Source: Shewanella mesophila (GTDB lineage: Bacteria > Pseudomonadota > Gammaproteobacteria > Enterobacterales > Shewanellaceae). Taken from it: a stretch of 64,000 bases of DNA. A program made the translations under genes and the position numbers. The stretch is from positions 3,162,001 through 3,226,000 of the forward strand of contig NZ_CP080421.1 in assembly GCF_019457515.1 (NCBI RefSeq), given 5' to 3'. Under the pieces are notes generated by a model. The model was not told the origin of the DNA and ran no database searches. It saw nothing but the letters and a program-made list of their open reading frames with translations. Below are positions 38,182 through 48,218 of the stretch, piece by piece. Numbering within the stretch: position 1 is the stretch's first letter; each line of letters begins with the position of its first letter.

Positions 38182-39024
38182 TTAATTGACCTTGTCATCA
38201 ATTAACTTTGTACTCAAGGTCAAATAGAAGTCGATCTCAAGCTTGCTAAAGTCACCAGTCAACATTTGCCGCTTCTGTTTATCACCCGCGCGCCACGCAT
38301 AAGGAGTCATCTCTAACAAGGTAATGGCATCCTCTGGTGTGACATCAAGGGTAAAGCTAATTCTTTGCTGGGTCACTAAGGCTAATTGCTTAGGTAAGGT
38401 TAGCTCTGCCTTTTTCTCGGTTAAATCACTATAAAGAAACTCTTTAACCTGCCACAGATGGCGAGGACCGGGGGCTAGCTGTACAAAGAGACCACCAGGT
38501 TTTAGGACCCGTAATAGCTCTTTGCCCTTTAATGGCTTATCGATGAGAGTGATGAGATCAAAGCTGGCATCGGCAAAAGGTAACTGCTTAAGTTGGCTAA
38601 CAATGTAGGTCGCATCGGCGTGACTCTTCGCCGCAGCAAACAGCGCATTTTCGGCCTCACCTATTCCCGTTTGGGTAAATCCATTCGACAGATGTTGAAG
38701 GCTTGAAGTTAACGCCCGCAGGTAAAAGCCTTCACCGCAATCGAAATCCAGATGGTTTATTGGCTCAGGAGAAGATGCTAAAGCACTCGCTACATATTGA
38801 TTTAACGCCTCAACGACCGGAGCAAAGACACCAGATTCCAGTAAAAAGCGTTTTGCGCGCATGAGCTGACGCGAATCGATATTGGGTTTTTTCGCCTGAC
38901 TAAAAATCCAATAGCCTTGATCATTTTTATCTAAATGATGTTTGTTGACGCAATGCAACCCTTGTGAGGCCTGATGAACCGACATCGGTGACTGGCAAAT
39001 AGGGCATAAATAATGGCTTTGCAT
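38182..39024 (-). CDS. rlmA: 23S rRNA (guanine-745-N1) methyltransferase
   Basis: 280 residues. An N-terminal zinc finger has C7, C10, C25 and H29 (CPIC...CVNKHH), followed by a SAM-dependent methyltransferase fold with LDFDCGEGFYLRAL as the SAM-binding loop and VLKPGGLFVQLAPG later. This combination is characteristic of RlmA (RrmA), which methylates G745 of 23S rRNA. It lies 35 bp downstream of uppP on the same strand and is probably the last gene of a folB-folK-uppP-rlmA run. The ATG at 39024 is the only sensible start. Confidence 0.9.
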   Translation of the reverse strand: MQSHYLCPICQSPMSVHQASQGLHCVNKHHLDKNDQGYWIFSQAKKPNIDSRQLMRAKRFLLESGVFAPVVEALNQYVASALASSPEPINHLDFDCGEGFYLRALTSSLQHLSNGFTQTGIGEAENALFAAAKSHADATYIVSQLKQLPFADASFDLITLIDKPLKGKELLRVLKPGGLFVQLAPGPRHLWQVKEFLYSDLTEKKAELTLPKQLALVTQQRISFTLDVTPEDAITLLEMTPYAWRAGDKQKRQMLTGDFSKLEIDFYLTLSTKLIDDKVN

Positions 39025-39059
39025 TAGTTCTCTTCAATAATTCATGGTAAATAAAAACA

Positions 39060-39860
39060 TTAAGCGAAAATAACTGCGCACAACACAGCACCTAATGCTA
39101 AACGATAAATAACAAAAGGCGTCATTCCCATCCGGCTAATAATCTTTAAAAAGTAGTGGATACAAAGATAAGCTGCAACGAACGAGAGCGCAGTGCCCAG
39201 TATAAGCGCCTGTAAATCGACACTTTCACCGCTTTCAATCAAATCTTTGACCACCAAAATAGCAGCGCCCAAACTCACAGGCACTGACATCAAAAATGAG
39301 AACCTAGCTGCGGCTTCACGACTGAGTCCGAGCATTAATGCAGCAGTGATAGTGGCACCAGAACGGGAAGTTCCTGGAATAAGCGCCATTGCTTGAGCGA
39401 CGCCGATAACTAACGCTTTCTTCCAACCCACCTGAAACTCATTAAAGCCCTCGCGAGTCATCCTATCTGCCCACCAAAGGAGCAAACCAAAGACTATGGT
39501 AGTAAAAGCGATAACCTCAATATTACGCAGATGGGTAGCGATAAATCCTTTCGCTGTAAACCCGACGATAACGGCCGGGATCGTGGCAAAAATGATCCAC
39601 CAAGCCAACTTACTCTCTTCATTTTGTTGACGACTTACTATGCTGCCAGTCCAAGCGGTGAACATCGACCATAACTCACGACGAAAATAGATAACCACAG
39701 CCAACAATGAGCCAGTATTGACTGCGACATCGAACGTTAATCCCTGATCTTGCCACCCTAATAATTGCGCCGGAAGAATAAGATGCGCCGAACTAGAAAT
39801 AGGTAAAAATTCAGTAAGGCCTTGGATTAAAGCCAATACAATTACCTGAAAAGTGTCCAT
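39060..39860 (-). CDS. uppP: Undecaprenyl-diphosphatase UppP (BacA)
   Basis: 266 residues, about eight membrane segments. The two family signature blocks are present: [16 protein letters not shown] at 14-29 and [17 protein letters not shown] near 161-177. It dephosphorylates undecaprenyl pyrophosphate at the inner membrane to recycle the lipid carrier for murein and surface polysaccharides and gives bacitracin resistance. It starts 22 bp after folK on the same strand, with AAAGGATTAAC upstream of the ATG. Confidence 0.97.
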   Translation of the reverse strand: MDTFQVIVLALIQGLTEFLPISSSAHLILPAQLLGWQDQGLTFDVAVNTGSLLAVVIYFRRELWSMFTAWTGSIVSRQQNEESKLAWWIIFATIPAVIVGFTAKGFIATHLRNIEVIAFTTIVFGLLLWWADRMTREGFNEFQVGWKKALVIGVAQAMALIPGTSRSGATITAALMLGLSREAAARFSFLMSVPVSLGAAILVVKDLIESGESVDLQALILGTALSFVAAYLCIHYFLKIISRMGMTPFVIYRLALGAVLCAVIFA

Positions 39861-39882
39861 GTTAATCCTTTATAAATGCGTC

Positions 39883-40374
39883 TTAATAAGACCAATAAAA
39901 CTCAATCGGCCACAGCTTTTGCTGCGACTTATCATAATTATCCCAAAGGGTTTGGTATGTTTGTTGCTCGACAGGGTGTACCAGATTCGGTGCTATCTCG
40001 GCTAAGGGCCATAACACAAAGGCATTAGTTGTGATCTCGGCCCTTGGTAATTCAACTGGCGCAGTCACTACGCAATCATCAAACAACAATAGATCGAGAT
40101 CTAATGTCCGCGGGCTAAACTTCTTGGCGCCTATTTCTCGACCATTGTCTTGCTCAATACGTTTAAATACAGCAACTACCTGAGCAATATCCAGCTGAGT
40201 ATCAGCCGCGACAACCATATTCAAAAAATTACTACCATCAAATCCAACGGCCTCACTTTCAAAAACCGATGATAAACATAAATTTGAGAAATCTTTAGAC
40301 AAGGCTTTTAATGCGGCATTGAAATAGTGCTCAGCTTCAATATTACTACCGATACTAATAAAGATACGTGCCAT
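39883..40374 (-). CDS. folK: 2-amino-4-hydroxy-6-hydroxymethyldihydropteridine pyrophosphokinase
   Basis: 163 residues from the chosen ATG. HPPK signatures are visible: the N terminus ARIFISIGSNIEAEHYF, then FSPRTLDLDLLLFDD containing the metal-binding aspartates, and the block LPRAEITTNAFVLWPLAEIAPN. It transfers pyrophosphate from ATP in folate synthesis, directly after FolB. The frame extends upstream to 40398, but the ATG at 40374 has GAGGT upstream and lies 4 bp after the folB stop, so tight coupling with folB is likely. The C terminus YWSY is slightly unusual but not truncating. Confidence 0.93.
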   Translation of the reverse strand: MARIFISIGSNIEAEHYFNAALKALSKDFSNLCLSSVFESEAVGFDGSNFLNMVVAADTQLDIAQVVAVFKRIEQDNGREIGAKKFSPRTLDLDLLLFDDCVVTAPVELPRAEITTNAFVLWPLAEIAPNLVHPVEQQTYQTLWDNYDKSQQKLWPIEFYWSY

Positions 40375-40378
40375 AGCG

Positions 40379-40732
40379 TTATAAGTGACCTCGTTCAATC
40401 TCTACACCCACAGCAGTCGCGGCGGGCACAGCGCCTGGTTTCATCACTTTGACTTTGACCCAAGGCACGTCAAACTCTGTCATCACGCACTTAGCACAAA
40501 GTTCGGCAACCGTTTCAATTAACTCTATCGGTTTTTCTGTAATCAATGCGGTCAACCGATTTGATACAGTTTCGTAGCAAAGCGCATACTGATAATCATC
40601 ACTATCGGCGGCTTGACGGTTGTCCCATGCCATCTCCAGATCGATCACTAAATTCTGGTGGATCTGCTTTTCCCACTCGTAAATCCCGATCACCGTTTCC
40701 ACTTTAAGTTGTGAAATAAGCACCTTGTCCAT
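40379..40732 (-). CDS. folB: Dihydroneopterin aldolase
   Basis: 117 residues, family length. It splits dihydroneopterin into the 6-hydroxymethyl pterin used by FolK. Recognisable blocks are IGIYEWEKQIHQNLVIDLEMAW, YETVSNRLTALI and ELIETVAELCA, with the catalytic lysine region KVMKPGAVPAATAVGVEIER. The frame opens four codons earlier at TTG, but the ATG at 40732 is preceded by a near-perfect GGGAGG, which decides the start. First gene of a probable folB-folK-uppP-rlmA operon, divergent from plsY across about 300 bp. Confidence 0.94.
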   Translation of the reverse strand: MDKVLISQLKVETVIGIYEWEKQIHQNLVIDLEMAWDNRQAADSDDYQYALCYETVSNRLTALITEKPIELIETVAELCAKCVMTEFDVPWVKVKVMKPGAVPAATAVGVEIERGHL

Positions 40733-41030
40733 AATGCCTCCCAATGGGCAAATTAAATGTGGTCTAAAAAGAGGTCTAATAAGCTAATGAGCTCAATCTT
40801 GATATAATCACAAAATTGATCAGATATCTGTCATTTCCCCTTTCGTACAGCCGAAAACCCAAGTAGGATAAGCTGCTGTAATGGCAACGAAACAGGGTGT
40901 ATGAGAACGGATGACAACACCCAACGACTCATTACAACGACATGATCAACCAGTGCGTAGAATACAAGGTTGAATCAAAGGCCTCGATGCTAGGTCGCGA
41001 TAATACCTTAAGAAGGATAAGGAAACCAAT

Positions 41031-41639
41031 TTGAGCTTAACGCTGCTGACTCTAGCAATGATATTGAGCGCCTACCTAGCAGGTTCAATTTCAAGTGCTG
41101 TGCTAGTATGTCGTCTTCGAGGATTACCCGATCCGCGCAGCGAAGGTTCAGGCAACCCTGGCGCAACCAATGTTCTGCGTATTGGTGGAGCAAGCGCCGC
41201 GGCCATGGTGCTATTATTTGATATGCTCAAGGGAGCTATTCCAGCTTACGTGGCTTTCAGATTAGGCGTGGATGCCATTTCCCTAGGCCTGATTGCTATC
41301 GCCGCTTGTTTAGGTCATATATTTCCCATCTTTTTCAAGTTTAGAGGCGGTAAAGGCGTTGCAACTGCATTTGGTGCAATGGCTCCTATTGGCGCAGACT
41401 TGTCGCTGTCGCTTATAGCAACTTGGGTGTTATTGGTATTAATCTGCCGATACTCCTCACTTGCCGCCATCACCACCGCACTTTTGGCACCCGTCTATAC
41501 TTGGTATTTTGATGAACGTTTTACCCTGCCTGTCGCCATGCTCTCATTGCTCATAGTCATTCGACATAGGGAGAATATTCATCGACTACTAAAGGGGGAA
41601 GAGCCAAAAGTGTCGAGAAAGAAGCAGGATAAAATTTAA
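41031..41639 (+). CDS. plsY: Acyl-phosphate:glycerol-3-phosphate acyltransferase PlsY
   Basis: 202 residues, five membrane segments. The three PlsY loop motifs are visible: [12 protein letters not shown] (glycerol-3-phosphate site), [20 protein letters not shown], and the later [16 protein letters not shown]. It makes lysophosphatidic acid from acyl-phosphate, the first step of phospholipid synthesis. Start is TTG at 41031 with AAGGA nine bases upstream, and the N terminus begins directly in the first membrane helix as in relatives. Its 3' end is only 21 bp from a MITE-like element. Confidence 0.95.
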   Translation: MSLTLLTLAMILSAYLAGSISSAVLVCRLRGLPDPRSEGSGNPGATNVLRIGGASAAAMVLLFDMLKGAIPAYVAFRLGVDAISLGLIAIAACLGHIFPIFFKFRGGKGVATAFGAMAPIGADLSLSLIATWVLLVLICRYSSLAAITTALLAPVYTWYFDERFTLPVAMLSLLIVIRHRENIHRLLKGEEPKVSRKKQDKI

Positions 41640-41660
41640 CAGTAGCTATAACAGTACGTT

Positions 41661-42080
41661 ATACCCATCAGTATAAGAAAGTGATCTACTCAGCGTGTTT
41701 TTTGGCAACTCATTCAAGGTGAATGGGCGATGGAATGGTTGATCCCTTATGAGGCCATTCAACGCAGAAGTAGGAAGGTAAAAAACACGCCTAATAGGCG
41801 AGTTTAAGCGCTTTTGATGCTGCGTTAACGCGTTTGACCCTAGTTCAACTATGCTCTTCACTCGCTGCAATCAACAGGGTCTAGCATATTCCCGACATAC
41901 TTAAGACATTCCCTCCATCTCTAGCGGTCAGATGCCTTAATGCACGACGATATGGATAATAGGAGATAGGGTAACGCATGAAGCGGTTACCGAGCATGTA
42001 GAGCCGAGGAGCAATTAAGGGCTTTGCCTCATAAGCGCTAATTTTTCGCTGAGCGATCACACCTTTATACTGATAGGTAT
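41661..42080. mobile_element. MITE-like element with imperfect 35-bp terminal inverted repeats
   Basis: The left end (41661-41695) and the complement of the right end (42047-42080) match at most positions, both opening ATACC-ATCAGTATAA and closing CTCAGCG after a GTGATC core. The ~420-bp interior has no transposase or convincing open frame, so it would be non-autonomous. A clear target-site duplication cannot be defined. The left end shares 24 identical bases with 4728-4751. It lies between plsY and tsaD without breaking either gene. Confidence 0.75.
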
Positions 42081-42145
42081 TATAGAAATAGCTGAAATCA
42101 CGAGGGCTATTAAATTATAGCCCTGTGCTTGTCAGCATATAAGCG

Positions 42146-43159
42146 TTATACCGCAGGTAATGAATCTAATGGCCAACGCGGCATGCCTTTTACCGCCAAG
42201 TCTTCTATCTGTCCAGCCTTAAGACGTTGCATTCCCGCATAGGCAATCATCGCACCATTGTCGGTACAGAACTCTCCGCGAGGATAGTAAACTCGACCAC
42301 CCAATCCTTGCATCATTTCAGCTAAAGATTCTCTTAAACGGCTATTGGCACTTACTCCACCCGCGATCACTAAGCGGTTATATCCAGTCTGCTTAAGGGC
42401 ACGTTTACATTTAATCGCGAGAGTATCTACGACCGCCTCCTCGAAAGCTCGGGCGATGTTAGCACGAGTCTGTTCATCATCAGGCTCAGATGCAATGGTA
42501 TTGGCAGCAAAGGTTTTAAGGCCTGAAAAACTAAAATCGAGTCCAGGGCGATCTGTCATTGGTCGAGGAAAACGGTAACTGTTTGGCAAACCTTGAGCCG
42601 CAAGCTTAGCAAGCCTTGGTCCACCGGGATAATCTAACCCCATCAATTTAGCCGTTTTATCAAACGCTTCACCAGCGGCATCATCGACAGACTCACCCAG
42701 CACTTCGTAGCGACCAATCCCCTCAACTGCAACCATCATAGAGTGACCGCCAGAGACGAGTAGCGCCAAGAAAGGAAACTCAGGAATATCATCTTCTAAC
42801 ATTGGCGCCAGCAGATGACCTTCCATATGATGAACACCAACAGCAGGTTTACCCCAAGCAAAGGCAAGTGCTCTACCAACACACGCACCCACCAACAAAG
42901 CCCCGACAAGACCAGGGCCTTTGGTGTAGGCGATGCCGTCGATATCATCCGCAGTACAGTTAGCATCTTTCAACGCTTGCTTAATTAATGGCACAATCTT
43001 ACGAACGTGATCGCGAGACGCCAGTTCAGGTACGACCCCGCCATAGTCAGCATGTAACTTAACTTGGCTATAAAGCGTATGAGATAAAAGACCTTTTTCG
43101 TCGTCATAAACGGCGATACCTGTCTCATCACAAGATGTTTCTATACCTATAACTCGCAT
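42146..43159 (-). CDS. tsaD: tRNA N6-adenosine threonylcarbamoyltransferase TsaD
   Basis: 337 residues, family length. It transfers the threonylcarbamoyl group to A37 of ANN-decoding tRNAs, with TsaB, TsaC and TsaE. The metal-binding histidines H111 and H115 ([12 protein letters not shown]) and the ASKHA-type nucleotide site are present, with N terminus [17 protein letters not shown] and C-terminal [13 protein letters not shown]. It is divergent from rpsU, the conserved arrangement in gammaproteobacteria. The MITE-like element lies just beyond its 3' end. Confidence 0.98.
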   Translation of the reverse strand: MRVIGIETSCDETGIAVYDDEKGLLSHTLYSQVKLHADYGGVVPELASRDHVRKIVPLIKQALKDANCTADDIDGIAYTKGPGLVGALLVGACVGRALAFAWGKPAVGVHHMEGHLLAPMLEDDIPEFPFLALLVSGGHSMMVAVEGIGRYEVLGESVDDAAGEAFDKTAKLMGLDYPGGPRLAKLAAQGLPNSYRFPRPMTDRPGLDFSFSGLKTFAANTIASEPDDEQTRANIARAFEEAVVDTLAIKCKRALKQTGYNRLVIAGGVSANSRLRESLAEMMQGLGGRVYYPRGEFCTDNGAMIAYAGMQRLKAGQIEDLAVKGMPRWPLDSLPAV

Positions 43160-43483
43160 CGTTTCCTGTCTACTGAAATTAAGTGGCGGCCAATTTTACC
43201 TGCTCAATTGAAATTATACCAATCTTGCTTATCAGCAACGTCTTTAGGCCACATCCTCATAAACAGGATCACCGCCATTGTTATATAGCGCGGAGCTGCG
43301 ACGCGGCATTAAATCACATTAAATGCTAAACTAGATCCCTGTCGACGGGAAAGATCGCGAAATGGATCGCCATAAAGGGGTTTACAAAGGGTAGACTGTC
43401 GGTATAGAATTCCGCACCATTTTTAAATTAACTTGGGTTAAGAAATTAACTCAATACAACCTACACCTAAGGGGTGATGGCGT
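43160..43483. other. Divergent tsaD-rpsU promoter gap
   Basis: 324 bp without a gene. A likely rpsU promoter is at 43381-43408. Nothing else is recognised. Confidence 0.5.
43381..43408 (+). promoter_or_regulatory. Candidate sigma-70 promoter of rpsU-yqeY-dnaG-rpoD
   Basis: TTTACA (43381-43386), a 16-bp spacer, then TATAGA (43403-43408), 75 bp upstream of the rpsU start codon. Confidence 0.65.
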
Positions 43484-43699
43484 ATGCCAATTATTAAAGT
43501 ACGTGAAAATGAACCATTTGACGTAGCTTTACGTCGTTTCAAGCGCTCTTGTGAAAAAGCTGGTATCTTAGCCGACGTTCGTGCTCGTGAATTTTACGAG
43601 AAGCCAACTACTGCACGTAAGCGTGCTAAAGCCGCTGCAGTTAAGCGTCTTGCTAAGAAGCTTTCTCGTGAAAATGCGCGTCGCGTACGTTTATACTAA
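43484..43699 (+). CDS. rpsU: 30S ribosomal protein S21
   Basis: 71 residues, identical in length to E. coli S21 and highly basic. The sequence [28 protein letters not shown] and the arginine/lysine-rich tail [18 protein letters not shown] are unmistakable. S21 sits near the anti-Shine-Dalgarno end of 16S rRNA. AAGGGGTGATGG precedes the ATG. It is first in the macromolecular synthesis operon, with yqeY 6 bp downstream, then dnaG and rpoD. Confidence 0.99.
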   Translation: MPIIKVRENEPFDVALRRFKRSCEKAGILADVRAREFYEKPTTARKRAKAAAVKRLAKKLSRENARRVRLY

Positions 43700-43705
43700 T
43701 CTCTT

Positions 43706-44149
43706 ATGAGCCTAGTTGATCAGCTAAAAGACCAAATGAAAGATGCCATGCGTGCCAAAGATAAGGTGCGCTTGGGAACTATTCGTATGGCATTGGCTGC
43801 CGTCAAACAGATTGAAGTGGATACCCGCGAAACTCTGAATGACGATCAAGCCATAGCTGTCTTAACCAAAATGGTTAAACAGCGTCGTGATTCGATTGCT
43901 CAATATACAGCAGCCGGTCGTGACGAGTTAGCAGATGCAGAAGCAAGTGAGATTCAAGTACTTGAAACTTTCCTGCCTAAACCTCTTTCACAAGAAGAGA
44001 TTGCTGAGCTAGTAGATGCAACGGTCCAAGAGGTCGGAGCATCATCCATGGCGGATATGGGCAAAGTAATGGGAGCGTTGAAACCTAAGGTACAAGGACG
44101 AGCTGACATGGCGGCAATTGGCGCTATGATTAAGGCTAAACTTCAGTAA
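43706..44149 (+). CDS. yqeY: GatB/YqeY-domain protein
   Basis: 147 residues, all helical in character. The blocks LKDQMKDAMRAKDKVRLGTIRMALAAVKQIE and AAIGAMIKAKLQ match the YqeY family, related to the C-terminal tRNA-binding part of GatB. A role in amidotransferase-type tRNA reactions has been proposed, but no function is firmly known. It begins 6 bp after rpsU, so co-transcription is near certain; yqeY between rpsU and dnaG is common outside the enteric bacteria. A palindromic hairpin separates it from dnaG. Confidence 0.92.
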   Translation: MSLVDQLKDQMKDAMRAKDKVRLGTIRMALAAVKQIEVDTRETLNDDQAIAVLTKMVKQRRDSIAQYTAAGRDELADAEASEIQVLETFLPKPLSQEEIAELVDATVQEVGASSMADMGKVMGALKPKVQGRADMAAIGAMIKAKLQ

Positions 44150-44171
44150 CTTAGTGTTCGATGTATGAATG

Positions 44172-44200
44172 AGCCGTGCTTAAGCACGGCTTGTTTGTTT
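44172..44200 (+). terminator. Internal terminator/attenuator between yqeY and dnaG
   Basis: A 20-bp perfect palindrome (AGCCGTGCTT at 44172-44181 with AAGCACGGCT at 44182-44191) is followed by a T-rich tail. In E. coli a partial terminator between rpsU and dnaG lowers primase expression; the same role is inferred. Confidence 0.8.
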
Positions 44201-44245
44201 GTAGGATTTCTGTTTCATTTCGCGAAAGGCGGCATTTATACAGCA

Positions 44246-45973
44246 ATGGCGATACCTCGTGATTTTATCAATGAGCTTGTAGCTCGCACCGATATTGTCG
44301 ATCTTATCGATGCTAAAGTCCCCCTGAAAAAGGCGGGGAAAAATCATTCTGCCTGTTGTCCGTTTCATAGCGAAAAATCGCCCTCTTTCACCGTAAGCAG
44401 AGATAAGCAGTTTTACCATTGTTTCGGCTGTGGTGCCCATGGCAACGCAATTGATTTTGTCATGGAATATGACCGACTCGACTTTGTCGATGCCATTGAA
44501 GAACTCGCCGGTCAACTCGGTCTCGAAGTACCTAGAGAACAAGGTACAGGTAAGCGTCGCGACGAAGGCTTGAGTCGAGACCTATATCAGTTGATGGAAG
44601 AAGCGAGTCTTTTTTTCCAAAATCAGCTGAGACAACATACAGATAAACAGAAAGTGCTCGATTATTTATCCCATCGAGGGCTATCAGATGAAGTGATAAA
44701 ACACTTCAATATAGGTTTTGCGCCCGATGGCTGGGATGGACTCCTTAGCCGTTATCGCCAGAATCAAGATTCGCAAGACAAACTCCTCACCGCGGGAATG
44801 GTGATCGAAAATGACAGTGGTAAGCGTTACGATAGATTTCGTGACCGACTAATGTTCCCGATCCGCGATAGACGAGGCAGAGTCATAGGTTTTGGTGGAC
44901 GAGTGCTTGGTGATGGTACGCCAAAATACTTGAATTCGCCCGAAACGCCCATATTTCATAAGGGATATGAGTTATATGGCCTATATGAACTAAAGCAACG
45001 CCATAGGGACCCAAATCAAATATTGATTGTCGAAGGGTATATGGATGTTGTTGCATTGGCCCAGTTCGATGTTGATTATGCGGTAGCGTCTTTAGGCACC
45101 TCAACGACAGCTGAACAGTTTCAACTACTGCTGCGCAGCGCTAAAGAGGTCGTTTGTTGTTACGACGGAGATAAAGCAGGAACGGAAGCGGCATGGCGCG
45201 CACTAGAAACAGCTCTGCCACTGCTAAAACCTGGCGACCAGGTTAAGTTTATGTTCTTGCCCCAAGGTGAAGATCCTGACTCTATGGTTCGGCAGATTGG
45301 CAAGCCCGCATTCGAGCAGTTAATAACAGAAGCTAAGCTGTTACCCGAATTTTTATTCGATACCTTAGCCAGCCGTTACGGCACAGATAAAGGCACCCTG
45401 GCTAAACAAGCTATGGCGCTGATTGAAAAGGTACAAGATACTGTTCTACAAAGTTTATTACTGGAAAATCTAGCCTATAAACTGGGGATGAACAGTGCGG
45501 AAGAGTTGCAACGTAAACTCGGTTTTCAAGCTAAAAAGCAGAGCAAACCGATGCAAAACAAAGCGCTTAAAGGACGTGGAACACCATTGCGATTAGCCAT
45601 CGCATTACTCGTTCAACATCCTCGCTTGGGTAATGACTTACCCGAGCAGCCAGCGCTAAAACATATCAAGATGGCAGGCATTGAGTTGCTTACCCTCTTA
45701 TTAGACCGAACTCGAGCAGATAAGATTAACAGCGCACAACTACTTGAACAGTTCAGAGGTGATGACCAATTAGGCACCCTGAAGAAGCTGACCCAATGGG
45801 AACATCAGGTGGCGGATGAAAATTTACAGCAAGAGTTCAAAAAAGCCCTGATATGGTTAAACAATCAATACATTGAACAACGATATCAGGAATTGAGCTT
45901 AAAACAGCACCATACTAAAGAAGAGCGGATACAATTGAAAAAGCTCATCGCTGTGATGCAAGGACAAATTTAA
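44246..45973 (+). CDS. dnaG: DNA primase DnaG
   Basis: 575 residues. The CHC2 zinc-binding domain has C38, H41, C59 and C62 (CCPFHSEKSPSF...HCFGCGAHGN), followed by the RNA polymerase core with a TOPRIM region (IVEGYMDVVALAQF, then CYDGDKAGTEAAWRA) and a C-terminal DnaB-interaction domain. It makes RNA primers for replication. The frame is open back to 44165, but the ATG at 44246 begins MAIPRDFINELVARTDIVDLI, the conserved DnaG N terminus; the ribosome site is weak, fitting low expression. The upstream extension would overlap the terminator. Confidence 0.97.
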   Translation: MAIPRDFINELVARTDIVDLIDAKVPLKKAGKNHSACCPFHSEKSPSFTVSRDKQFYHCFGCGAHGNAIDFVMEYDRLDFVDAIEELAGQLGLEVPREQGTGKRRDEGLSRDLYQLMEEASLFFQNQLRQHTDKQKVLDYLSHRGLSDEVIKHFNIGFAPDGWDGLLSRYRQNQDSQDKLLTAGMVIENDSGKRYDRFRDRLMFPIRDRRGRVIGFGGRVLGDGTPKYLNSPETPIFHKGYELYGLYELKQRHRDPNQILIVEGYMDVVALAQFDVDYAVASLGTSTTAEQFQLLLRSAKEVVCCYDGDKAGTEAAWRALETALPLLKPGDQVKFMFLPQGEDPDSMVRQIGKPAFEQLITEAKLLPEFLFDTLASRYGTDKGTLAKQAMALIEKVQDTVLQSLLLENLAYKLGMNSAEELQRKLGFQAKKQSKPMQNKALKGRGTPLRLAIALLVQHPRLGNDLPEQPALKHIKMAGIELLTLLLDRTRADKINSAQLLEQFRGDDQLGTLKKLTQWEHQVADENLQQEFKKALIWLNNQYIEQRYQELSLKQHHTKEERIQLKKLIAVMQGQI

Positions 45974-46099
45974 GAGCAAATTTTGTCTCAATAAGTAAAG
46001 ACTTGGACTAGCACAGCATTGCACACACGGCTATAATTGACGATTTGCGCGGCACTAATTTGCCCGTCGTTTAACAGTTACCCAACTTGGATGATATCT

Positions 46100-47938
46100 A
46101 TGGAGCATACTCCGCAGTCGCAACTTAAATTGTTGCTTGCCAAAGGTAAAGAGCAAGGTTATTTAACCTATGCAGAAGTGAATGATCACTTACCTGCAGA
46201 TATGGTCGATTCTGACCAGATCGAAGATATTATCCAGATGATAAATGACATGGGTATTCGCGTCTATGAGCAGGCGCCGGATGCCGATGACATCATGATG
46301 TCTGAAGACAGCACCGATGAAGATGCTGCAGAAGAAGCTGCCGCTGCGCTTGCTACGGTAGAGGCAGAACTTGGACGCACAACAGACCCTGTTCGTATGT
46401 ATATGCGTGAAATGGGTACAGTTGAGCTTCTTACCCGTGAAGGCGAGATTGTTATCGCTAAGCGTATCGAAGAAGGTATTAATACCGTTCAAGCCTCAGT
46501 AGCTGAATATCCTCAAGCAATTACCATGATTCTTGAGCAATACGATCGCTATGAAGCTGAAGAAGTCAGACTATCAGACATTATCTCTGGATTTGTTGAC
46601 CCTAATGCAGAAGATGTTGCCCCAACCGCAACACATATCGGCTCAGAATTATCTGACGACGAACTCGATGACGAAGACGACGAAGATGATGATGATGAAG
46701 ACGACGAAGAAGATGATACGCCAAAAGGGCCAGATCCAGAGGAAGCTCGCGAGCGTTTCACTCAGCTTCGCGTAGCACATGAACATGCGTTAAAAGTGAT
46801 TGCTGAAAAAGGTCGTGAACACCCTGAAGCCACTGGTGCACTATTTGCGATTGGTGAGATCTTTAAAGAATTCCGCTTAGTGCCAAAACAGTTTGACCGC
46901 CTTGTGAAAAACATGCGCGAAATGATGGATAAAGTGCGTATTCAAGAACGCCTCATCATGAAGCTATGTGTTGAACAAGCTAAGATGCCAAAGAAAAATT
47001 TCGTTAAAGTATATACTTCTAACGAAAGCAGCATCGAATGGTTTAATGACGAACTTGCAGCGAAAAAACCTTATGCTGAAGGTCTAGAAATGGTTGCAGA
47101 CGACGTAAGACGTTGCCGCGCTAAACTAGATGCAATTGAAAACGAAACTGGTCTTGCTATTGCTGCAATCAAAGACATCAACCGTCGTATGTCAATCGGT
47201 GAAGCTAAGGCTCGTCGTGCGAAGAAAGAGATGGTTGAAGCGAACTTACGTCTGGTAATCTCAATCGCTAAAAAGTACACCAACCGTGGTCTACAGTTCT
47301 TGGATCTTATCCAGGAAGGTAACATCGGTCTGATGAAAGCGGTTGATAAGTTCGAATACCGTCGTGGTTATAAGTTCTCGACCTATGCTACTTGGTGGAT
47401 ACGTCAGGCGATCACTCGCTCTATTGCTGACCAAGCAAGAACGATCCGTATCCCAGTACATATGATTGAGACAATCAACAAGCTAAACCGTATCTCTCGC
47501 CAAATGCTACAAGAGATGGGCCGCGAACCTTCTCCAGAAGAGTTGGCTGAGCGCATGTTGATGCCAGAAGACAAGATCCGTAAAGTACTTAAGATAGCCA
47601 AAGAGCCTATCTCTATGGAAACCCCTATTGGTGACGATGAAGATTCGCACTTAGGTGATTTCATCGAAGATACGACCCTTGAGCTACCACTGGACTCTGC
47701 GACTGGCGAAAGCTTGAAGAACGCGACTCATGAAGTCTTAGCAGGCCTAACGGCTCGTGAAGCTAAAGTGCTGCGTATGCGTTTCGGGATCGACATGAAC
47801 ACTGACCACACCTTAGAGGAAGTGGGCAAGCAGTTCGATGTAACCCGTGAACGTATTCGTCAGATTGAAGCGAAGGCGCTACGTAAGTTACGTCACCCTT
47901 CTCGCTCAGAGATCTTAAAGTCATTCCTAGACGAGTAA
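46100..47938 (+). CDS. rpoD: RNA polymerase sigma-70 factor RpoD
   Basis: 612 residues, like E. coli RpoD (613). Region 1.1 opens with [20 protein letters not shown]; the non-conserved region holds an acidic run at about 184-206 that is almost only Asp and Glu. Regions 2.1-2.4 include [21 protein letters not shown], and region 4.2 has [20 protein letters not shown] for -35 recognition. It is the housekeeping sigma factor. The frame is open from 46037, but the ATG at 46100 aligns with known RpoD. TATAAT at 46032-46037 could be the -10 of a promoter in the dnaG-rpoD gap, though no good -35 box is spaced for it. A strong terminator follows. Confidence 0.98.
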   Translation: MEHTPQSQLKLLLAKGKEQGYLTYAEVNDHLPADMVDSDQIEDIIQMINDMGIRVYEQAPDADDIMMSEDSTDEDAAEEAAAALATVEAELGRTTDPVRMYMREMGTVELLTREGEIVIAKRIEEGINTVQASVAEYPQAITMILEQYDRYEAEEVRLSDIISGFVDPNAEDVAPTATHIGSELSDDELDDEDDEDDDDEDDEEDDTPKGPDPEEARERFTQLRVAHEHALKVIAEKGREHPEATGALFAIGEIFKEFRLVPKQFDRLVKNMREMMDKVRIQERLIMKLCVEQAKMPKKNFVKVYTSNESSIEWFNDELAAKKPYAEGLEMVADDVRRCRAKLDAIENETGLAIAAIKDINRRMSIGEAKARRAKKEMVEANLRLVISIAKKYTNRGLQFLDLIQEGNIGLMKAVDKFEYRRGYKFSTYATWWIRQAITRSIADQARTIRIPVHMIETINKLNRISRQMLQEMGREPSPEELAERMLMPEDKIRKVLKIAKEPISMETPIGDDEDSHLGDFIEDTTLELPLDSATGESLKNATHEVLAGLTAREAKVLRMRFGIDMNTDHTLEEVGKQFDVTRERIRQIEAKALRKLRHPSRSEILKSFLDE

Positions 47939-47960
47939 CCCTTGTTTAAGTGACTAATTT

Positions 47961-47990
47961 AAAACCCAGCATCTTGCTGGGTTTTTTGTT
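47961..47990 (+). terminator. Rho-independent terminator of rpoD
   Basis: Stem AAACCCAGC (47962-47970) with GCTGGGTTT (47976-47984), five-base loop, then a T-rich tract. Confidence 0.93.
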
Positions 47991-48068
47991 TTTATGCTTT
48001 GCACAAGCCTAGATTGATTAACAGATAACCACTTGAATTCAAACTTAGGATTTGAACGAAAAACTGGG

Positions 48069-48097
48069 GTGACAAGCGCAATCAAACCTCGTATACT
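48069..48097 (+). promoter_or_regulatory. Promoter of the tRNA-Ile gene
   Basis: GTGACA (48069-48074), a 17-bp spacer, then TATACT (48092-48097). The downstream bases include a GC-containing stretch typical of stringent stable-RNA promoters. The tRNA starts 37 bp after the -10 box. Confidence 0.7.
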
Positions 48098-48133
48098 TCT
48101 CAGCGCTTTCGATAGTGACGACTATCTTAAGTC

Positions 48134-48210
48134 GGCCCCTTAGCTCAGTTGGTTAGAGCATACGACTCATAATCGTCAGGTCCACAGTTCAAGTCTGTGA
48201 GGGGCCACCA
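48134..48210 (+). tRNA. ileX: tRNA-Ile2 (anticodon CAT)
   Basis: 77 nt cloverleaf with encoded CCA. The acceptor stem pairs GGCCCCT with AGGGGCC, the D stem GCTC with GAGC, the anticodon loop reads CTCATAA, and the T arm has GTTCAAGTC. The acceptor stem and T arm match E. coli tRNA-Ile2 (ileX) rather than elongator tRNA-Met. Such a tRNA needs lysidine at C34, made by TilS, to read AUA codons. E. coli ileX is also just downstream of rpoD, which supports the call. Confidence 0.93.
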
Positions 48211-48218
48211 ATTTTGAT

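Noticed and set aside
46549..46761. Antisense frame with a polyserine run inside rpoD
   Set aside because: It is the mirror of the acidic GAY/GAR codons of RpoD, not a gene.
48134..48210. Elongator tRNA-Met
   Set aside because: The anticodon is CAT, but the acceptor stem, T arm and position after rpoD match tRNA-Ile2 instead.
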